Source: Syntrophobacteraceae bacterium (GTDB lineage: Bacteria; Desulfobacterota; Syntrophobacteria; Syntrophobacterales; Syntrophobacteraceae). From it: 46,815 bases of DNA. Shown piece by piece: positions 42,909-46,815 of the stretch; positions within the stretch are counted from its first letter, which is position 1; each line of letters opens with the position of its first letter. A program made the position numbers and the translations under genes. The stretch spans positions 1 to 46,815 of the forward strand of contig JARLHO010000090.1 in the NCBI GenBank assembly GCA_031292215.1. The letters are read 5' to 3'. The notes under the pieces are model-generated. The model was not told the DNA's origin. It worked only from the letters and a program-made list of their open reading frames with translations, and ran no database searches.

Positions 42909-43477
42909 GGTTGTAAATCACCGCTCCATCTTGTAAACAGGGCGTGTTCGATGCCGAAAAAGTCGAATATCTTTCCGATCGTCTGGTCGATGATGTCCTC
43001 GATCGTTTGGGGCCGATGATAGAAAGATGGTATCGGAGGAAGGATATGGGCCCCCATGTCGGCGGCCATGGTCATAAGCCGCAGGTGTCCCTTGTGAAGC
43101 GGCGTTTCCCTGACTACGAGGCAGAGCTTTCGCTTTTCCTTTAACACCACGTCGGCGGCCCGCACCAGGAGGTTGTCGCCGTAAGAATTGGCGATGGCCG
43201 ACAAAGACTTTATCGAGCACGGGGCAACTATCATGCCTTCGGTCAGAAAAGAGCCGTTGGCGATGGGGGCTGCGATGTCGTTACAGTCGTAGACGAAATC
43301 GGCCATCGGCAGCAGTTGGTCAAGCGAGTCGGGGGCTTCGATTGCGATGGTGAGCCTGCCGCCCCCGGAGATGACCAGGTGGGTCTCGTAATCGGTATCC
43401 GCCAGGTGTTTAAGGCACCTGAGGCCGTATATCACCCCGCTTGCGCCGGTAATTGCGACGACGATGCGCTTTTTCAT
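42905..43477 (-). CDS. ubiX: Flavin prenyltransferase UbiX/Pad1-like
   Basis: A 190-residue enzyme that prenylates FMN to make the cofactor for UbiD-type decarboxylases. MKKRIVVAITGASGVIYGLR starts the flavin-binding domain, followed by GRLTIAIEAPDS, MIVAPCSIKSLSAIANS (the conserved CSx(K/R) loop) and KRKLCLVVRETPLHKGHLRL. Only the C-terminal 190 residues of a longer frame are UbiX-like; the ATG at 43477 has AGGAGAAG just upstream, so the upstream 60 residues are excluded. No ubiD is present in the window. Located between the phospholipase-D lipoprotein and the Nudix gene. Confidence 0.93.
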   Translation of the reverse strand: MKKRIVVAITGASGVIYGLRCLKHLADTDYETHLVISGGGRLTIAIEAPDSLDQLLPMADFVYDCNDIAAPIANGSFLTEGMIVAPCSIKSLSAIANSYGDNLLVRAADVVLKEKRKLCLVVRETPLHKGHLRLMTMAADMGAHILPPIPSFYHRPQTIEDIIDQTIGKIFDFFGIEHALFTRWSGDLQP

Positions 43478-43723
43478 TCTTCTCCTACCCCGAATTAACC
43501 CGATTTTCGGATCCTCTATATCAATAAACACTCCTTTGTACAACAGGGGCTTCTGCAATCGGGTTTGCAACCTGTTCGGGGCCGACCGCGCCGGTGTGGT
43601 TGCTTTCGAGTCCATGCATCGGAAGGACTCGATGGCCGCCCCGGCAAGTCGCAACCGGGGTAGTAAAGCGGGCGAGTTATTTTATCCGCGCGCAGGACAG
43701 TTGCCGCTTAAACGGCTCGGGCT

Positions 43724-45142
43724 CTAGAGCCAGTAGACGAGCGGAGCGGATAAATGCTCCAGCATCCGTTCGAATGGCGACCTGCTCTCCCACTTCTTTA
43801 CAGTGATCTTTTTGGACTTTGCGAGCTCCTTTGTAAACAGTGTGTCCATCTTTTCCGCGAAACTGCGGCTAAGGATAACGGCGTTTAGCTCGTTATTTCT
43901 CAGGATGCTCCAAAAATCCAGGTTGGTCGATCCAATCGTTGACCAAACTCCGTCGATTACCGCGGTTTTCGCGTGCAATAGGACGCCCGTTCGTTCGTAG
44001 AGTTTGACCCCGGATTTTAGCAGCCGCCCGTAATAACTGCGCCCCCCGTATAGGGCCAGCCTCGAATCGCTTCTGTGGGGCAAGATGATCTTTACGTCCA
44101 CGCCGCGAAGCGCCGCTACGGCAAGCGCCTCCCGGAGCTGTCTGTCGGGGACGAAATAGCTGCAGGTAAGATGAATCGAATGGCGCGCCGAGGATATGGC
44201 GGCAAGGTAGGCGAGATAGTTATCCCGGTTTTTTTCTCCCCAGGTGCTGCCGACAGCCATTACGAGATCGTCGCCTTCGGGAGCTGGGGGCAGGAAGCCG
44301 CTATTTTCGACAATGGGCGGTCCCAGTTCTTTTTTCCAGGTATCCAGGAAAAGTTTTTGGAACCTGGCAACGACTGGTCCTTTAATTTCTACGTCGGTAT
44401 CGCGCCATGGCAACTCTTTGCCCGCCGTGCCCGGCAGAGGCCCGGCGGTTTCTGCGCAAATGTCCGAGATATTCGCGCTCCCGATAAAAGCCGTTATACC
44501 GTCAACGATTGCAAGCTTGCGATGGTCCCGGTGAACCAGGGACCACCTGCCGGCAAAGGGCAGCACACTGAGAGGATTTATCGGATTAAACGGCAGCACC
44601 GCGATGCCCCCCGTGGTGAGGCGCTGGAAAAAGGAGGGGGGAGTGGCGATAGACCCTATGCTGTCATAGATAATGTTTACGTGGACTCCTTGGGCTGCCT
44701 TTTGCAGCAGAAGGTTCGCAAGAAAATAACCGGCCCTGTCGGCGGAAAGAGTGTAGGTTTCGATATCGATATTTTTTTTGGCATTCCGGATCTCTTTGAA
44801 CATGGCGGTGTAAGCCGTAGGTCTATCCGGAAGAAGGATTACCCTGTTTCCCGAAACCAGTGGGTGTCCGCTTATCGCTTCTTGAACGGCCAGGAGGTGT
44901 TCGAGGCTGGCTGTTTCGAAAGATTTATGCCCGGGCCCCCCCTGGACAGCCGCCGCCTCGGTTGCGGTGAGCGGTTCGGGGGCGCCGACACCAGTTGGGG
45001 AAATCCCTTGCTCCGAGCGGTAAGAGCCAAACGCCGGACCCACCTGCGGAACGCTCAGGCAGCCGTTTGATAAAAGCGCTGCCAGAAGGGTTGAAACCAG
45101 GGCGAAAAGCTTGACTGTGGCGGCTCGATTACATGGTCGCAT
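43724..45142 (-). CDS. Phospholipase D-family lipoprotein (cardiolipin synthase-like)
   Basis: A 472-residue envelope protein. From the ATG at 45142, the hydrophobic segment LFALVSTLLAALLSNGC ends in a plausible lipobox Cys28. Two complete HKD motifs are present: HRKLAIVDG (H207, K209, D214) and HAKTAVIDG (H390, K392, D397), so the enzyme should be an active phosphatidyl transferase such as cardiolipin synthase. Lipid anchoring in the periplasm distinguishes it from the inner-membrane ClsA. An ATG at 45229 is in frame but lacks a signal near it. The gene starts the minus-strand run and is divergent from the relic operon at 45.4 kb. Confidence 0.85.
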   Translation of the reverse strand: MRPCNRAATVKLFALVSTLLAALLSNGCLSVPQVGPAFGSYRSEQGISPTGVGAPEPLTATEAAAVQGGPGHKSFETASLEHLLAVQEAISGHPLVSGNRVILLPDRPTAYTAMFKEIRNAKKNIDIETYTLSADRAGYFLANLLLQKAAQGVHVNIIYDSIGSIATPPSFFQRLTTGGIAVLPFNPINPLSVLPFAGRWSLVHRDHRKLAIVDGITAFIGSANISDICAETAGPLPGTAGKELPWRDTDVEIKGPVVARFQKLFLDTWKKELGPPIVENSGFLPPAPEGDDLVMAVGSTWGEKNRDNYLAYLAAISSARHSIHLTCSYFVPDRQLREALAVAALRGVDVKIILPHRSDSRLALYGGRSYYGRLLKSGVKLYERTGVLLHAKTAVIDGVWSTIGSTNLDFWSILRNNELNAVILSRSFAEKMDTLFTKELAKSKKITVKKWESRSPFERMLEHLSAPLVYWL

Positions 45143-45431
45143 GTGTGGCCCTTTAAAAATGCGGTTGCGCCGGAGTCGAGGACATCCGATTTCTTGACCC
45201 GCAGATGGCCCGGGCCGGCTAGCGGGCATTTGCGTCTAGAGCGGATATTCTGCGTCGACGAAACAGCGTGTGAACGACTGTATAGTCACAAGCCTCGAAG
45301 GGCAAGGCCCCGAGGGGAGGCCCGCTCGCTTGACAAACATGGCCGCTGCTCCCAGCTATAGCCGATCGCAAGCGAGTTCTTATTCGTCTTGCCTTGCGCC
45401 TTACCTCTTCTTTTCTCCTCCGGAGGTTGCC
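45143..45431. other. Divergent intergenic region
   Basis: About 290 bases between the phospholipase-D lipoprotein (minus) and the hydroxylase relic (plus). No gene is recognised. It presumably contains promoters for both directions. An ideal ribosome site (CCGGAGG, 45421-45427) precedes the relic's GTG at 45432. Confidence 0.4.
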
Positions 45432-45975
45432 GTGCCCAAAGAATACCCCGGAAAACCTGGAGAACGCAAGCCTCCCGCCGCTGCCGCGGGTAAAACAGGA
45501 GATCCCCCCGAGAGTGTGCCGGTCGTTCTGCGCATCAACGGAAAAGAGCATCGGCTTAGCATCGATACGCGCACGACGCTGCTCGATTGCCTGCGTGAGA
45601 CAATCCACCTGACGGCACAAAGAAGGGGGGCGATCACGGACAATGCGGCGCGTGCACGGTGCACGTAAATGGCAGGCGCGTTAATTCCTGTCCTACTCTT
45701 GCCCTGGTACACGATGGCGAGGAGATAACGACCATCGAGGGGGGCTGGGCGCACCGGATGAATTGCACCCCATGCAGGAGGCGTTCATCGCACAAGACGG
45801 ATACCAGTGCGGGTACTGCACATCGGGACAGATCATGTCGGCGGTAGCACTCCTCACGGAGCCGTGCGGGCCAGACGATGCTGATGTCGGGGAGCTTATG
45901 AGCGGCAACATCTGCCGCTGCGGGGCTTACTCCAATATCGTTGCCGCGATCCAGGAAGTTCGCAAAAAAAGTTGA
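45432..45975 (+). pseudogene. Frameshifted 2Fe-2S subunit of a xanthine dehydrogenase/aldehyde oxidoreductase-type enzyme
   Basis: Resembles PaoA/YagT-type small subunits. Reading across three frames gives LRINGKEHRLSIDTRTTLLD, then (after a one-base deletion near 45613) [20 protein letters not shown] with the plant-type [2Fe-2S] Cys, then (after a second shift near 45739-45751, in a G-run) [20 protein letters not shown] and GNICRCGAYSNIVAAI with the second cluster. All cluster Cys are still there, so loss is recent. The breaks make a single active product unlikely unless they are sequence errors. Confidence 0.9.
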
Positions 45976-46016
45976 CCCGGGCGTTGATCGCCAGGTGAAG
46001 CTGGAGGCGTCGCGAG

Positions 46017-46142
46017 ATGCACCTATTTGCATTCATTAGACCCCGGGATACGCAGGCGGCGATAGAAGACCGCCGCCCGGGCAAAGACCGCGCAGCAGGG
46101 CGCAGACATCCGGTTCCTGGCAGGTGGAACGACGCTTGTCGG
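46017..46142 (+). pseudogene. FAD-binding subunit remnant (molybdenum hydroxylase)
   Basis: A GGAGG site and an ATG at 46017 start MHLFAFIRPRDTQAAIED, the N-terminus of PaoB/YagS-like FAD subunits. A frameshift then moves to the frame encoding GADIRFLAGGTTLV, the FAD-loop motif. The sequence stops being FAD-subunit-like at about 46140, where it is joined to the next relic; most of the gene is missing. Confidence 0.85.
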
Positions 46143-46523
46143 TACTACGGCCAATACGTAGCACTCGCTGTGGCGGATACGTTTGAGACAGCATAAGCGG
46201 CTGCGGACGCGGTTTGCGTGACATACGAGCAGCAACCGCCAAATGTTTCGACCGAGCTCCGGGCAGACGAGGATCCGGAAACGGTTATGGCGACATTCGG
46301 GCCCCAGAAAAGATTGGAAAGCGAGCGCGGAGACGCCGAGGCAGCGTTTGCGGCGGCCCCCGTAAAGATTGATCAAACCTATGTCACGCCGACCGAGACG
46401 CACAACCCCCTCGAGCTGCATGCCGCGATTGCGATGTGGGACCGCCTCCCGCCTCCGGCCTCCTGGGCAAGTACCCGTGGCCGTTTAGAATACGGAAACA
46501 AGGCTGCGAATTGCCTCGGTTGA
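46143..46523 (+). pseudogene. Molybdopterin-binding large subunit remnant (molybdenum hydroxylase)
   Basis: From the fusion point the frame reads YYGQYVALAVADTFETA, then an in-frame TAA (46194-46196), then AADAVCVTYEQQPPNVSTEL, and later PVKIDQTYVTPTETHNPLEL followed by HAAIAMWD. These are early segments of a PaoC-like large subunit. Both the beginning and the catalytic two-thirds of the gene are absent, so this is a dead fragment; the coding ends in unrelated residues. Confidence 0.88.
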
Positions 46524-46559
46524 AATTCTACTGGAGGGAAAGCATAACTTGATAAAACG

Positions 46560-46815
46560 GTGAGTTACTATAGTGGCAAGCTCGGTTGCCTCTCCCCCGA
46601 ATCTGAGAGGCCGGTCATCCACGAAGGCGATAATACGTACAGTGGCAAGAAATTGTTGACTTGGCAGACGCTGGAATCACTGGATATTCGATATACTGTT
46701 TCCTCAAAAAATGATGAAGCCCGGATGTGCCCTCTAAGAGCTGAAGAAGGGGTCCTGAAGCTTTCAATGTCGAAGGCTGGGAACACGGGGTTGTGGGTCG
46801 GATGGGCAGGGGGCG
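46560..46815 (+). CDS. Unrecognised partial open frame running off the window end
   Basis: A frame from GTG 46560 stays open for 85 codons to the end. It reads VSYYSGKLGCLSPESERP and later SGKKLLTWQTLESLD, with no family that I recognise, and the putative ribosome site (GGAGG at 46533) is too far upstream to be convincing. The opposite-strand frame here is no better. It may be non-coding sequence or another relic adjoining the hydroxylase fragments. Confidence 0.25.
   Translation, partial: MSYYSGKLGCLSPESERPVIHEGDNTYSGKKLLTWQTLESLDIRYTVSSKNDEARMCPLRAEEGVLKLSMSKAGNTGLWVGWAGG

Noticed and set aside
44075-45070. A 331-codon plus-strand open frame opposite the phospholipase-D lipoprotein
   Set aside because: Both HKD motifs and a lipobox are on the minus strand; the plus-strand translation is low in hydrophobic periodicity and has no recognisable domain.

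Overview
The window is a high-GC chromosomal segment, most likely from a Gram-negative deltaproteobacterium of the Desulfobacterota (Syntrophobacter-like). The assignment rests on an outer-membrane export system, a DVU0298-type protein, a PATAN/DUF4388-type module, and intergenic repeat types (ACACGGATGG arrays, ATTCCGGC...GCCGGAAT palindromes, ACCACGAAG palindromes) that I associate with this group. It is an inference from content, not a database match. Layout: 0.5-9.7 kb carries the export and assembly core of an exopolysaccharide/O-antigen locus: a secreted Gly-rich protein, an outer-membrane beta-barrel, a Wza-type export protein, a Wzc-type tyrosine autokinase with a large foreign insert in its kinase domain, a TPR protein, a GxxExxY nuclease-fold gene inside a repeat cassette, and an O-antigen ligase/polymerase-type membrane protein. 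9.7-33.3 kb is the sugar-assembly block: two FkbM methyltransferases, an AsnB-type amidotransferase, a GT9 enzyme, a PglK-like ABC flippase, a third methyltransferase, two GT2 enzymes, seven GT4-like enzymes, a candidate polymerase and a carbamoyltransferase. 33.4-36.5 kb adds a WecA/MraY-like initiating phosphosugar transferase and a CpsB/YwqE-type phosphatase, the expected antagonist of the autokinase. 36.5-40.4 kb is an envelope-maintenance group (MltD-like lipoprotein, SurA-like lipoprotein, HAMP membrane protein, exported HExxH protein). 40.5-45.1 kb runs on the minus strand: phospholipase-D lipoprotein, UbiX, Nudix hydrolase, DVU0298-type protein and a CgeB-like glycosyltransferase. 45.4-46.5 kb holds the decayed remains of a three-subunit molybdenum hydroxylase operon. 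How it works together (inference): the WecA-like enzyme loads the first sugar phosphate on undecaprenyl phosphate, the GTs extend it, methyl-, amido- and carbamoyltransferases decorate it, the ABC protein flips it, one of the two multi-spanning proteins polymerises or ligates it, and the Wza/Wzc/beta-barrel set exports it under tyrosine phosphorylation control by the kinase and the PHP phosphatase. Mosaic features: an AT-rich island at 15.5-17.8 kb carries relics of a second ABC flippase gene and of a GT2 gene. A 210-bp palindromic element at 18.1-18.3 kb is flanked by a 13-bp direct repeat. Degenerate 10-bp arrays (ACACGGATGG) sit at intergenic junctions, in two cases supplying the predicted N-termini of neighbouring genes and in one case bracketing the nuclease-fold gene in inverted orientation. 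The most promising observations are the kinase with the MshEN/PATAN-like insert and the repeat-bracketed GxxExxY cassette.
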